From assembly GCA_046261875.1 (NCBI GenBank), contig JBHENW010000206.1, positions 1-15,378 on the forward strand: 15,378 bases of DNA. Reading direction: 5' to 3'. Below, in pieces: positions 1-7,393 of the stretch. Positions within the stretch are counted from its first letter, which is position 1. Every line of letters starts with the position of its first letter. The notes beneath the pieces were generated by a model that was given only the letters and a program-made list of their open reading frames with translations, did no database searches and was not told where the DNA came from. Both the position numbers and the translations under genes were made by a program. This stretch comes from JBHENW01 sp046261875 (GTDB lineage: Bacteria; Acidobacteriota; Thermoanaerobaculia; UBA5066; Gp7-AA6).

Positions 1-776
1 CGACGAACTCGCTCATCCCGGAGCAGGTCGAATCGATCGTGGCCCGCGTGCTCGAGTCCCGCCGGGACGAGCGCCAGACCTTCACGGTGGGCCTCTCCCT
101 GGACCACATCGGCGAGCGGCACGACGCGATCCGCGGCGCCCCGGGGAACTTCCCGAGGGTCGCGGAGACGTACCGCCGCCTGGCGGCGCTCAAGAGGCGC
201 TCCGGCGGTCTCACCCTGAACGTCCAGACGGTGCTCGCATCCTTCAATCACCAGGAGCTGCCGGAGATCACATCGTGGGTCAGCGGCAACTTCCCGGAAG
301 TGGACTTTCACTCCTTCGAGCTGCTCCGTCCCCCGTTCCCGGACTCCACGATCCGTCCGCTGACGGCGGCCGAGTACGCGAGTGCGCTCGCTTTCCTGAA
401 GTCCTACTGGACGCGTTTCCAGCGCTACAGGCCGATGCTGAGGCTTCTGAAGGTGGCCGCGCGGGACGCCGAGCTCCAGACGCTGGAGGCCAGGCGGATG
501 GTCTACCCCTGCTACGCTGGCACGGTCTCCGGGGTGCTCAATCCGGAGGGGACCGTCGCCCTCTGCGAGGTGCAGTGGGAGATCGGCAACATCCGGGACT
601 TCGGTTTCTCGTTTCGCAAGGCGTGGTTCTCGGAGAAGGCGCAGGAGATGCGCCGCCGGATCGCGGGGCGCGCGTGCTGGTGCACCCACTCCTGCTTCAT
701 GAGCTCGAGCCTCCCGTTCTCAGTCAAGGGCGTGGCCCACCTGGCGAAGACCGCCCTGCTGCCCGCCCGCGGCTGA
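1..776 (+). CDS. Radical SAM protein with SPASM/twitch-like C-terminus (5' partial)
   Basis: The frame is open from base 3, so the true start and the CxxxCxxC cluster motif lie upstream of the window; 257 residues remain. The visible N-terminal part (TNSLIPEQVE, then VGLSLDHIGERHDAIRGAPG and LNVQTVLASFNHQEL) matches the later half of a radical SAM barrel. The C-terminal part has spaced cysteines: YPCYAG, then GTVALCE, then CWCTHSC. This pattern fits an auxiliary Fe-S cluster domain of the SPASM/twitch type. From family knowledge it is a SAM-cleaving radical enzyme that modifies a peptide or small molecule. The substrate cannot be told from this fragment. It ends at TGA 774-776, convergent with the BON genes. 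Confidence is high for the superfamily and low for any specific role. Confidence 0.85.
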   Translation, partial: TNSLIPEQVESIVARVLESRRDERQTFTVGLSLDHIGERHDAIRGAPGNFPRVAETYRRLAALKRRSGGLTLNVQTVLASFNHQELPEITSWVSGNFPEVDFHSFELLRPPFPDSTIRPLTAAEYASALAFLKSYWTRFQRYRPMLRLLKVAARDAELQTLEARRMVYPCYAGTVSGVLNPEGTVALCEVQWEIGNIRDFGFSFRKAWFSEKAQEMRRRIAGRACWCTHSCFMSSSLPFSVKGVAHLAKTALLPARG

Positions 777-780
777 CCCA

Positions 781-807
781 AAAGAAAAGGGCCGGCGAAC
801 CGGCCCT
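781..807 (-). terminator. Intrinsic terminator of the BON-lipoprotein operon
   Basis: Read on the minus strand, GGGCCGG - TTCG - CCGGCCC forms a perfect 7-bp stem closed by a UUCG tetraloop (790-807), followed directly by the T-rich run CTTTTCTTTT (789-780). It lies 33 bp past the stop of the upstream minus-strand gene. A smaller hairpin, CCCC-GCAA-GGGG with a GNRA loop, precedes it at 821-832. The plus-strand flank has no T-tract, so it should act mainly on minus-strand transcription. The hairpin could still form in the 3' end of the convergent radical SAM transcript. Confidence 0.85.
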
Positions 808-839
808 CCACGAAACGCTCCCCTTGCGGGGGGAAACGA

Positions 840-1469
840 CTACTCGGTCTTCTTGTTGACCACCGTCAGCTTGTTCTCGACGCTCTTCACGCCGTCCACC
901 GCCTTGGCGACGGTGATGGCCTTGTCGATTTCAGCCTGGTTGTTCATGTTGTCGCCAGTCAGCCAGACCACGCCGTTGCGGGTGTCGACGTCGATCTTCA
1001 GCCCGCCAACCGTGGGGTCCGCGAGCAGCTTGGCCTTGACCGCCGTCGTGATGGCGGCGTCATCCATCACCGTTCCGACCGGACGATCCGGCTCCGGGTT
1101 CGGCGCGTTGCCGCCGATTACACCGTCGCCTTCGCCGCCCGTGGCCGGGCCGCCGCCGCCTTCCATCGTCGTCTCACCGGGCATCGCCGCCGAGCCGCTT
1201 CCAACCGTGATGTTGTCCACCACGTCGGCGACACCCTCGGTGCCGCGCGCAATCGCGACGGCCTGATCCTTGGCCGCCGGGTTGTCCACGTTCCCGGAGA
1301 GCGTGACCACCTTGTCCTTGGTGTCGACGTCGATTTGATAGGCCTTGACCGTGTCGTCCGCGGCCAGCTTGGACTTGACCTTGGTCGTTATGCCGGCGTC
1401 CGTCTGGGCGCACGCTACGGCGAACCCGACGGCAGCCAGGATTCCGAGAATGACGCTGAGTCTCTTCAT
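840..1469 (-). CDS. BON-domain lipoprotein with two BON domains
   Basis: This 209-residue protein starts with a lipoprotein-type signal peptide: KR, then a hydrophobic stretch, then AVAC with the likely lipidated cysteine at residue 20. It carries two BON domains, at about residues 22-92 and 135-206. They are joined by a Gly/Pro/Glu-rich linker. Each BON domain shows the usual core (KxKLxAD, then xIDVDT, then VVxLxG, and a VxxVxxVxNxxTV end). BON proteins such as OsmY bind membranes or are periplasmic stress factors, so this one is probably anchored in the periplasm. The start is supported by an AAGGAGGGG ribosome site (about 1474-1482). It is the second gene of a two-gene operon, 67 bp after its paralogue. 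The exact function is not known. Confidence 0.88.
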   Translation of the reverse strand: MKRLSVILGILAAVGFAVACAQTDAGITTKVKSKLAADDTVKAYQIDVDTKDKVVTLSGNVDNPAAKDQAVAIARGTEGVADVVDNITVGSGSAAMPGETTMEGGGGPATGGEGDGVIGGNAPNPEPDRPVGTVMDDAAITTAVKAKLLADPTVGGLKIDVDTRNGVVWLTGDNMNNQAEIDKAITVAKAVDGVKSVENKLTVVNKKTE

Positions 1470-1536
1470 GTAGTCCCCTCCTTTTCTCGCTAGCTCTGTC
1501 TCTGCTTCTGTTTCGGCTACGTGCGCGTTACCGATC

Positions 1537-1959
1537 CTATCTCCGCGGTCCCGGGGTGGTCATCGCCATAATCGGGGTGGTTCCCCCGGGCGGGGTCGTC
1601 TCCATCGCCGGCGTGCCTTCCATCCCCGGCGTCGTCCCCATCGCGGGCTCTCCCATGCCTTCCATGGTCCCGCCGGGACCCGAAACGGTGATGTTGTCGA
1701 CCACGTCCACGACGCCCGCGGTGGAGCGCGCGAGCGCGATCGCCTGGTCCTTCGCCGCCTGGCTGTCGACGCTGCCCGTCAGCGTGACGACCTTCTCTTT
1801 CGTATCCACGTCGATCTGATACGCCTTGACGGTGTCATCCGCGGCGAGCTTCGTTTTGATCTTCGTCGTGAGCCCGGCGTCCGTCTGAGCACAGGCAACC
1901 ATGACCATGAGCCCCGCGACGGCTGCGGGGAGCCAGCGCGAGCGCAACCCCCTTCTCAT
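1537..1959 (-). CDS. Single-BON-domain lipoprotein, tandem paralogue
   Basis: This 140-residue protein has a signal peptide with lipobox MVAC (cysteine 23). One BON domain follows at about residues 25-94. The tail is rich in Gly, Pro, Thr and Met, with MEG, TTP and GTTP repeats. Its BON domain is nearly the same as the first BON domain of the downstream gene (57 of 70 residues identical by hand count from the lipobox Cys). The second BON domain is missing, and the protein ends where the other one has its linker. A strong AGGAGGGG ribosome site lies at about 1964-1971. It is the first gene of the minus-strand pair and is probably a periplasmic lipid-anchored protein. The promoter should lie in the 134-bp gap shared with the mutase gene, but no convincing minus-strand boxes are visible there. 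Confidence 0.85.
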   Translation of the reverse strand: MRRGLRSRWLPAAVAGLMVMVACAQTDAGLTTKIKTKLAADDTVKAYQIDVDTKEKVVTLTGSVDSQAAKDQAIALARSTAGVVDVVDNITVSGPGGTMEGMGEPAMGTTPGMEGTPAMETTPPGGTTPIMAMTTPGPRR

Positions 1960-2042
1960 GAACCCCTCCTAGTTCCGGCTAAACCGGCCCTGTAGGCTCG
2001 AGCTTGCATCTTTTGTGCCCTTTTGCACCGAGAGACCCGGAT

Positions 2043-2071
2043 TTGGCTCCGGGGAGCGCCCGGACTATCCT
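2043..2071 (+). promoter_or_regulatory. Possible sigma-70-type promoter for the mutase gene
   Basis: TTGGCT (2043-2048) and TATCCT (2066-2071) are 17 bp apart, each matching 4 of 6 consensus bases. The predicted transcription start near 2078 would leave a leader of about 15 nt carrying a GAGGA ribosome site (2081-2085). The rest of the 134-bp divergent gap (1960-2093) shows no other clear motif. The call rests on spacing and two imperfect boxes only. Confidence 0.35.
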
Positions 2072-2093
2072 GAGTGACGAGAGGACGATAGGA

Positions 2094-3782
2094 ATGACGC
2101 ACGATCCCAAGGATCCGACGGTTCTCGCAGCCATCCACGAGGGGCGCGAGCGCTGGGAACGCGCCGCGAGGGCTTCCTTCGATCGGAAGGCCCCTCGGCC
2201 GGCCGATTTCACGACCGTTTCCGGCGCCGAGGTGAACCCCCTGGCGGGTCCCGATACCTTCGCCGGGTTCGATTCGCAGCGCGATCTCGGATGGCCCGGA
2301 GAGTACCCGTTCACCCGCGGCGTGCATCCGACGATGTACCGCGGAAAGCTCTGGACGATGCGGCAGTTCGCCGGCTATGGCACGGCGCGGCAGACCAACC
2401 AGCGCTTCCACTACCTCCTCGCCCACGGCCAGACAGGACTTTCGACGGCCTTCCACCTGCCGACCCTGTATGGCTACGACTCCGACCATGAGATGTCGAA
2501 GGGCGAGGTCGGAAAGTGTGGGGTCGCGATCGATTCGCTTCGGGACATGGAGGTCCTGTTCGACGGAATCGACCTCGGACGCGTGACGACGTCCATGACC
2601 ATCAACTCGACGGCGCCGATCGCCCTGGCGATGTACCTGGCGGTGGCCGAGAAGCACGGCACGCCCTGGACCGAGGTCGGCGGCACGCTGCAGAACGACA
2701 TCCTCAAGGAGTACATCGCCCAGAAGGAGTACATCTTTCCGCCCCGTCCTTCGATGCGGCTCGTCACGGACCAGTTCGCCTTCTGCGCGAAGCGCGTCCC
2801 GAAATGGAACACGATCTCGATTTCGGGTTACCACATCCGGGAAGCGGGCTCGACGGCCCTTCAGGAGCTCGCCTTCACGCTCCGCGACGGCGTGGAGTAC
2901 GTCCAGTACGGGATCGAAGCGGGACTGCCGGTGGACGAGTTCGCGCCTCGCCTCTCGTTCTTCTTCAACGCGCACAACGACTTCTTCGAGGAGATCGCGA
3001 AGTACCGCGCGGCCCGGCGCGTCTGGGCTCGGACGATGAAGGAGCGGTTCGGCGCGAAAGATCCCCGTTCCTGGATGTGCCGCTTCCACACGCAGACGGC
3101 CGGCTGCTCGCTGACGGCGCAGCAGCCTTACAACAACGTCGTGCGGACGGCGCTCCAGGCCCTGGCCGGGGTCCTCGGCGGCACCAACTCGCTCCACACG
3201 AACTCCCTGGACGAGACCCTGGCGCTCCCCTCGGACTTCGCCGTGAAGCTCGCGCTGCGAACCCAGCAGATCATCGCGCACGAATCGGGAGTCGCGAATA
3301 CAATCGATCCGCTGGGCGGGTCCTATTTCGTCGAGGAGCTGACGACGCGGATGGAGCGCGGCTGCTTCGACTATTTCCGCCGCATCGACGAGCTCGGGGG
3401 GATGGTCGAGGCGATCGAAGCGGGGTTCCCGCAGCGCGAGATCATGGACGCGGCGTACGCCTACCAGCGCGCGCTCGACGCGAAGACGAAGATCGTCGTC
3501 GGCGTCAACGAGTTCATCGAGGAGAACGAGGAACCGATCGAAACCCTGTACATCGACGAAGCCGTCGAAGAAGAGCAGAAGAAGGCCGTCGCGGAGCTGC
3601 GTCGCTCGCGGGACGGACGCGCGGTCTCTTCGACGCTCGGCGCGCTCCGGCAGGCCTGCCGGGATGGGAGCAACGTGATGCCCCCGCTCGTCGAGGCCGT
3701 GAAGAGCTACGCGACGGTGGGGGAGATCTCCGACGTCATGCGGGAAGTTTTCGCGACGTACGAGGAGCCGGCGGTTTACTGA
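2094..3782 (+). CDS. B12-dependent acyl-CoA mutase large (catalytic) subunit, isobutyryl-CoA mutase-like pocket
   Basis: This 562-residue protein is the TIM-barrel substrate domain of the methylmalonyl-CoA mutase family, which rearranges acyl-CoA carbon skeletons with adenosylcobalamin. Family marks in order are YPFTRG (71-76), LWTMRQFAGY (86-95), HGQTGLSTAF (111-120), GYDSDH (127-132), NDILKEYIAQ (201-210), ISISGYH with the active-site His247, RLSFFFNAH and SLHTNSLDE. The two residues that set substrate choice are Phe92 (Tyr89 in P. shermanii MutB) and Gln210 (Arg207 in MutB). Phe/Gln is the pair known from isobutyryl-CoA mutase. The C-terminal B12-binding domain is absent, so a separate small subunit is needed, and none is in the window. 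ATG 2094 is preferred to TTG 2004 because of its GAGGA site and because the extra 30 residues look non-family. ribBA follows after 37 bp. Confidence 0.92.
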   Translation: MTHDPKDPTVLAAIHEGRERWERAARASFDRKAPRPADFTTVSGAEVNPLAGPDTFAGFDSQRDLGWPGEYPFTRGVHPTMYRGKLWTMRQFAGYGTARQTNQRFHYLLAHGQTGLSTAFHLPTLYGYDSDHEMSKGEVGKCGVAIDSLRDMEVLFDGIDLGRVTTSMTINSTAPIALAMYLAVAEKHGTPWTEVGGTLQNDILKEYIAQKEYIFPPRPSMRLVTDQFAFCAKRVPKWNTISISGYHIREAGSTALQELAFTLRDGVEYVQYGIEAGLPVDEFAPRLSFFFNAHNDFFEEIAKYRAARRVWARTMKERFGAKDPRSWMCRFHTQTAGCSLTAQQPYNNVVRTALQALAGVLGGTNSLHTNSLDETLALPSDFAVKLALRTQQIIAHESGVANTIDPLGGSYFVEELTTRMERGCFDYFRRIDELGGMVEAIEAGFPQREIMDAAYAYQRALDAKTKIVVGVNEFIEENEEPIETLYIDEAVEEEQKKAVAELRRSRDGRAVSSTLGALRQACRDGSNVMPPLVEAVKSYATVGEISDVMREVFATYEEPAVY

Positions 3783-3786
3783 TGAC

Positions 3787-3814
3787 GGGAGTCGGGAGTC
3801 GGGAGTCGGGAGTC
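3787..3814 (+). repeat. Tandem heptamer repeat, 4 x GGGAGTC
   Basis: Four perfect copies of GGGAGTC fill 28 of the 37 bases between the mutase stop and the ribBA start. The GGGAG of the last copy (3808-3812) lies 7 nt before the GTG start, at normal Shine-Dalgarno distance, and no other ribosome site is present. Short tandem repeats like this gain and lose units by slippage. Copy change would keep the last unit in place, so an effect on ribBA translation is possible but unproven. Confidence 0.95.
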
Positions 3815-3819
3815 GAACC

Positions 3820-5031
<1,212 letters not shown>

Positions 5032-5092
5032 CGATCCCCCCGCTCCTCTCCTCCCTCTTCCCCTCGGTTTATCGTCGCTCATCGCCAAAACA

Positions 5093-5113
5093 CCGGAAGC
5101 GTGAGGCCTCCGG
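5093..5113 (+). other. Small hairpin in the ribBA-SPFH gap
   Basis: The 109-bp gap 5032-5140 has a pyrimidine-rich first half and then CCGGA (5093-5097) pairing with TCCGG (5109-5113). Two more inner G-C pairs sit beyond an A/C mismatch, leaving a 5-nt loop. No T-run follows, so it is a poor terminator. It ends 15 nt before the AAGGAGGA ribosome site of the next gene and could be a leader structure or chance. Confidence 0.25.
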
Positions 5114-5140
5114 ACGAACGACTTCCCCAAGGAGGAAAAC

Positions 5141-5983
5141 ATGGCTTCGAAGCTGTTTGAAGTGGTGCCACGGGTCCCGGGCGGCCCCCGGATTCTGAAG
5201 CTCGCGCTCCTCGTCGGTCTCGTGCTGCTCATCCTCATCGGAAGCCCGCTGACGGTGATCCCGGCCGGCCACGTCGGCGTGAAAGATCTCTTCGGACGGG
5301 TCTCGCCCGACGTGCTCCCCCCCGGGGTGAGGCTCGTTTTGCCCTTCACGCGCGTCGTCAAGATGTCGGTCAAGACTCAGGAGCTCAAGGAGACCGCCGA
5401 GGTTCCCTCCAAGGAGGGCCTCATGATGGACCTCGAGGGCTCCCTCCTCTTCCGGCTCGATCCGTCCAAGGCCGACGACATCTACCGGACGATCGGCGCG
5501 GACTACCAGGAGACGGCGGTGCACCCACAGATCCGCTCGGCGATTCGTGAAGTCACGGCTTCGTACGAAGCGAAGGTGCTCTATTCGGCGGAGCGGGAGC
5601 GCATCGCGCAGGAGACGCTGGCGCTCTTCCGGAAGATGGCGAAAGACCGGGGGATCGTCGCGGAAGCCGTGCTTCTCCGGAAGATCGGCCTGCCGGAAAT
5701 CGTCGCCAATGCAATCCAGGAGAAGCTGCGCCGAGAGCAGGAAGCGGAACAGATGAAGTTCGTGCTCCAGAAGGAGCAACAGGAAGCGGAACGGAAGCGG
5801 ATCGAGGCCAAGGGCATCGCCGACTTCCAGCAGATCGTAGCGTCGGGGATCAGCTCGGCATTGCTCGAATGGAAAGGCATCGAGGCGACGGAGAAACTGG
5901 CTCTCTCCCAGAACTCGAAGGTCGTCGTGATCGGCAACCCCAAGTCGGGCCTGCCGATCATCCTCGGAGGAGATGGAAAATGA
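5141..5983 (+). CDS. SPFH/prohibitin-type membrane protein
   Basis: This 280-residue protein has a short cytoplasmic lead, one membrane segment at about residues 19-40, and an SPFH domain at about 38-200. The SPFH domain begins at VIPAGHVGVKDLFGRV and includes LPPGVRLVLPFTRVV, the typical prohibitin opening. A charged Glu/Gln/Lys-rich coiled coil follows at about 195-240, ending in the conserved EWKGIEATEKLA region. Prohibitin and stomatin proteins form rings or patches on membranes and often guard membrane proteases. No NfeD partner or FtsH protease is beside it. The start is well set by AAGGAGGA at 5129-5136. It probably has its own transcript, since 109 bp separate it from ribBA. The client protein is unknown. 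Confidence 0.88.
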   Translation: MASKLFEVVPRVPGGPRILKLALLVGLVLLILIGSPLTVIPAGHVGVKDLFGRVSPDVLPPGVRLVLPFTRVVKMSVKTQELKETAEVPSKEGLMMDLEGSLLFRLDPSKADDIYRTIGADYQETAVHPQIRSAIREVTASYEAKVLYSAERERIAQETLALFRKMAKDRGIVAEAVLLRKIGLPEIVANAIQEKLRREQEAEQMKFVLQKEQQEAERKRIEAKGIADFQQIVASGISSALLEWKGIEATEKLALSQNSKVVVIGNPKSGLPIILGGDGK

Positions 5984-6010
5984 ACGTCGGCTTCGCTTGC
6001 TCGGCTGCGC

Positions 6011-6036
6011 CTCGCTGGAGCTCCGCCTCCCGCGAG
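6011..6036 (+). repeat. Imperfect hairpin in the gap after the SPFH gene
   Basis: CTCGC-T-GGAG pairs with CTCC-C-GCGAG around a CTCCGC loop, giving 9 base pairs with one mismatch. It lies in the 102-bp stretch between the SPFH stop and the acetyltransferase start, which carries no supported gene (a short open frame there has no ribosome site). No T-tract follows, so it is not a standard terminator. It looks like a REP-type dispersed element, but copy number elsewhere in the genome cannot be seen here. Confidence 0.35.
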
Positions 6037-6085
6037 CGACAGAAACATCTTGGCTCGTAGGTAACGGGGGTTGAGAGTCATCCGG

Positions 6086-6661
6086 GTGACGCTCGAGGGA
6101 CGCTTGGTGCGCCTCGAGCCTCTCAGTTTCAGCCACGTTCCGGGGCTCTGGGAGGCGGGATCCGACCCGGCCATCTGGCGCTTGGGGCTGGAGCCGGTCG
6201 AGTCGGCTGAAGAGATGCGGGAGTACGTCGCCCGCGCGCTCCAGATGCAGGAGCAGGGAACCGCCCTCCCATTTGCGACCGTGCTCCGCGCCGATGGGCG
6301 GCTCGTCGGGAGCACCCGGTTCGGCAACATCGACCGGGAAAACCGCCACGTGGAGATCGGCTGGACGTGGATCGCGCCCCGCTGGCAGCGCACGGCCGTC
6401 AACACCGAGGCGAAGCTGCTGATGCTGGGCCACGCCTTCGAGGAGTGGAGGTGCCTCCGGGTGGAGCTGAAGACCGACGTCCTGAACGAGCGATCGCGGT
6501 CGGCCATCCTCCGCCTGGGCGCCAGAGAGGAAGGAATCTTCCGCAAGCACGCCGTCGCCCGGTCCGGCCGCGTGCGGGACTCGATCTTCTACAGCATCAT
6601 CGACGAGGAATGGCCTTCCGTTCGAGAGGGGCTCGAGCGGAAGCTGGCGGAGCGTCCTTGA
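6086..6661 (+). CDS. GNAT-family N-acetyltransferase, RimJ/RimL-like
   Basis: This protein of about 191 residues begins with VTLEGRLVRLEPLS, the typical opening of the RimJ/RimL-type acetyltransferase family. Further family marks are FATVLRADGRLVGSTRFGNI, then VEIGWTWIAPRWQRTAVNTEAK (acetyl-CoA binding region), then VLNERSRSAILRLGAREEGIFRKH. It should transfer acetyl from acetyl-CoA to an amine on a protein, peptide or small molecule; the acceptor is unknown. The start is uncertain: GTG 6086 has GAGAG 8 nt upstream and gives the usual family N-terminus, while TTG 6071 would add five residues. Its last 65 bp overlap the 3' end of the convergent glycosyltransferase gene. Confidence 0.85.
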   Translation: MTLEGRLVRLEPLSFSHVPGLWEAGSDPAIWRLGLEPVESAEEMREYVARALQMQEQGTALPFATVLRADGRLVGSTRFGNIDRENRHVEIGWTWIAPRWQRTAVNTEAKLLMLGHAFEEWRCLRVELKTDVLNERSRSAILRLGAREEGIFRKHAVARSGRVRDSIFYSIIDEEWPSVREGLERKLAERP

Positions 6662-7328
6662 CCTCCTCGTTGTACCAGCGGGAGAGGGTCGCCGGAGAAA
6701 CACCCGCGAAGTACCCTGCGAGCACCCTCCAGTTCCGCAACACCTGGCGCGCGACGCCGTGGGCGGCGTACCGGCGGGGAGAGGTTCGGGTCTTTTCGGG
6801 AAGGAGGCGGAAGGCTCCCGCCCGTCGCAGCCGGCGCACGAGGTCCACGTCGTCGCAGATCGGGAGGTCCCGAAAGCCGCCAACCCGCTCGTACACGTCG
6901 CGCCGGCAGAAGATTCCCTGATCCCCGAAGGGGAGACGCAAAAAACGCGATCGGAGGTTCGCCCACCAGGCGACCCAGCGCATCCCCGCCCCGCCTCCCG
7001 TGTACGCGAGCGAGAAGGCGCCGGCGACCGCTCCCGCGTCGAGCGCTTCCCGGATGAGGCCGGGCGCGGCGTCGGGCGCGACGGAGTCGGCGTGCAGGAA
7101 AAAAAGGACGTCCCCGCGCGCTTCCCGCGCGGCGAGCGCGAGCCGCGCTCCCCGCGTTCCCGATCCCTTCAGAACGCGCGCGCCGATGCGGGCGAAGGCA
7201 TCCGCGGCGGGGGAGCCGCCGGTCCCGTCGGCCACGAGGAGCTCCGTCTCGGGCGCATCGACGAACGGCGCAAAGCAGGCGGCGGCCGCCGGGTCTTCCT
7301 CGCGTATCGGAACGATGATGGAGATCAC
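6597..7328 (-). CDS. Family 2 glycosyltransferase, TIGR04283 type
   Basis: This protein of about 243 residues has a GT-A fold opening, VISIIVPIREE. It then shows DVLFFLHADS (nucleotide-sugar/metal motif), NLRSRFLRLPFGDQGIFCRRDVYE, LPICDDVDLVRRLRRAG, TSPRRYAAHGV and GVSPATLSRWY. This chain of motifs fits the TIGR04283 family, found in many bacteria beside rSAM/selenodomain proteins. No membrane segment is evident. The sugar donor and acceptor are unknown. GTG 7328 is preferred because it begins right at the family N-terminus; TTG 7364 would add 12 unlikely residues. There is no clear ribosome site, and an extended -10 box lies just upstream. It overlaps the acetyltransferase gene tail to tail and is divergent from mobA. 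Confidence 0.88.
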   Translation of the reverse strand: MISIIVPIREEDPAAAACFAPFVDAPETELLVADGTGGSPAADAFARIGARVLKGSGTRGARLALAAREARGDVLFFLHADSVAPDAAPGLIREALDAGAVAGAFSLAYTGGGAGMRWVAWWANLRSRFLRLPFGDQGIFCRRDVYERVGGFRDLPICDDVDLVRRLRRAGAFRLLPEKTRTSPRRYAAHGVARQVLRNWRVLAGYFAGVSPATLSRWYNEEVKDAPPASARAPLERKAIPRR

Positions 7329-7337
7329 TCGCCCGAA

Positions 7338-7346
7338 ATCGTAGCA
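7338..7346 (-). promoter_or_regulatory. Extended -10 box before the glycosyltransferase
   Basis: On the minus strand TGC-TACGAT matches the TGn extended -10 pattern, with 4 of 6 hexamer bases. The predicted start of transcription near 7331 is only about 3 nt from GTG 7328, so the mRNA would be almost leaderless. A TTGGCC lies 15 bp upstream, which is short for a -35. Confidence 0.35.
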
Positions 7347-7350
7347 AGGC

Positions 7351-7382
7351 GGCAGGCGGGCCAACCGCCGGATCCGCCTGCC
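7351..7382. promoter_or_regulatory. 9-bp inverted repeat between divergent promoters (possible operator)
   Basis: GGCAGGCGG (7351-7359) and CCGCCTGCC (7374-7382) are perfect inverted copies, 14 bp apart, so the half-site centres are 23 bp (about two helix turns) apart. The element lies between the possible -10 boxes of the glycosyltransferase and mobA. Its right arm overlaps the TGn of the mobA box. This place suits a dimeric regulator of both genes. The DNA is GC-rich, so chance is not excluded. Confidence 0.45.
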
Positions 7383-7387
7383 ATAAT
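7379..7387 (+). promoter_or_regulatory. Extended -10 box of mobA, leaderless type
   Basis: TGC-CATAAT has the TGn extension and 5 of 6 hexamer bases. Six bases separate it from ATG 7394, so transcription should start at or next to the start codon. No Shine-Dalgarno site is present, which agrees with a leaderless mRNA. There is no good -35, as is common for extended -10 promoters. Confidence 0.5.
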
Positions 7388-7393
7388 CGCGGC

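Noticed and set aside
2004..2093. TTG 2004 as the start of the mutase
   Set aside because: The added 30 residues do not resemble the family and would cover the likely promoter. ATG 2094 has a GAGGA site at 8 nt.
5069..6883. 604-codon minus-strand open frame over the SPFH and acetyltransferase genes
   Set aside because: It lies antisense to two recognised genes and looks like a codon-shadow product. No conserved motif was seen.
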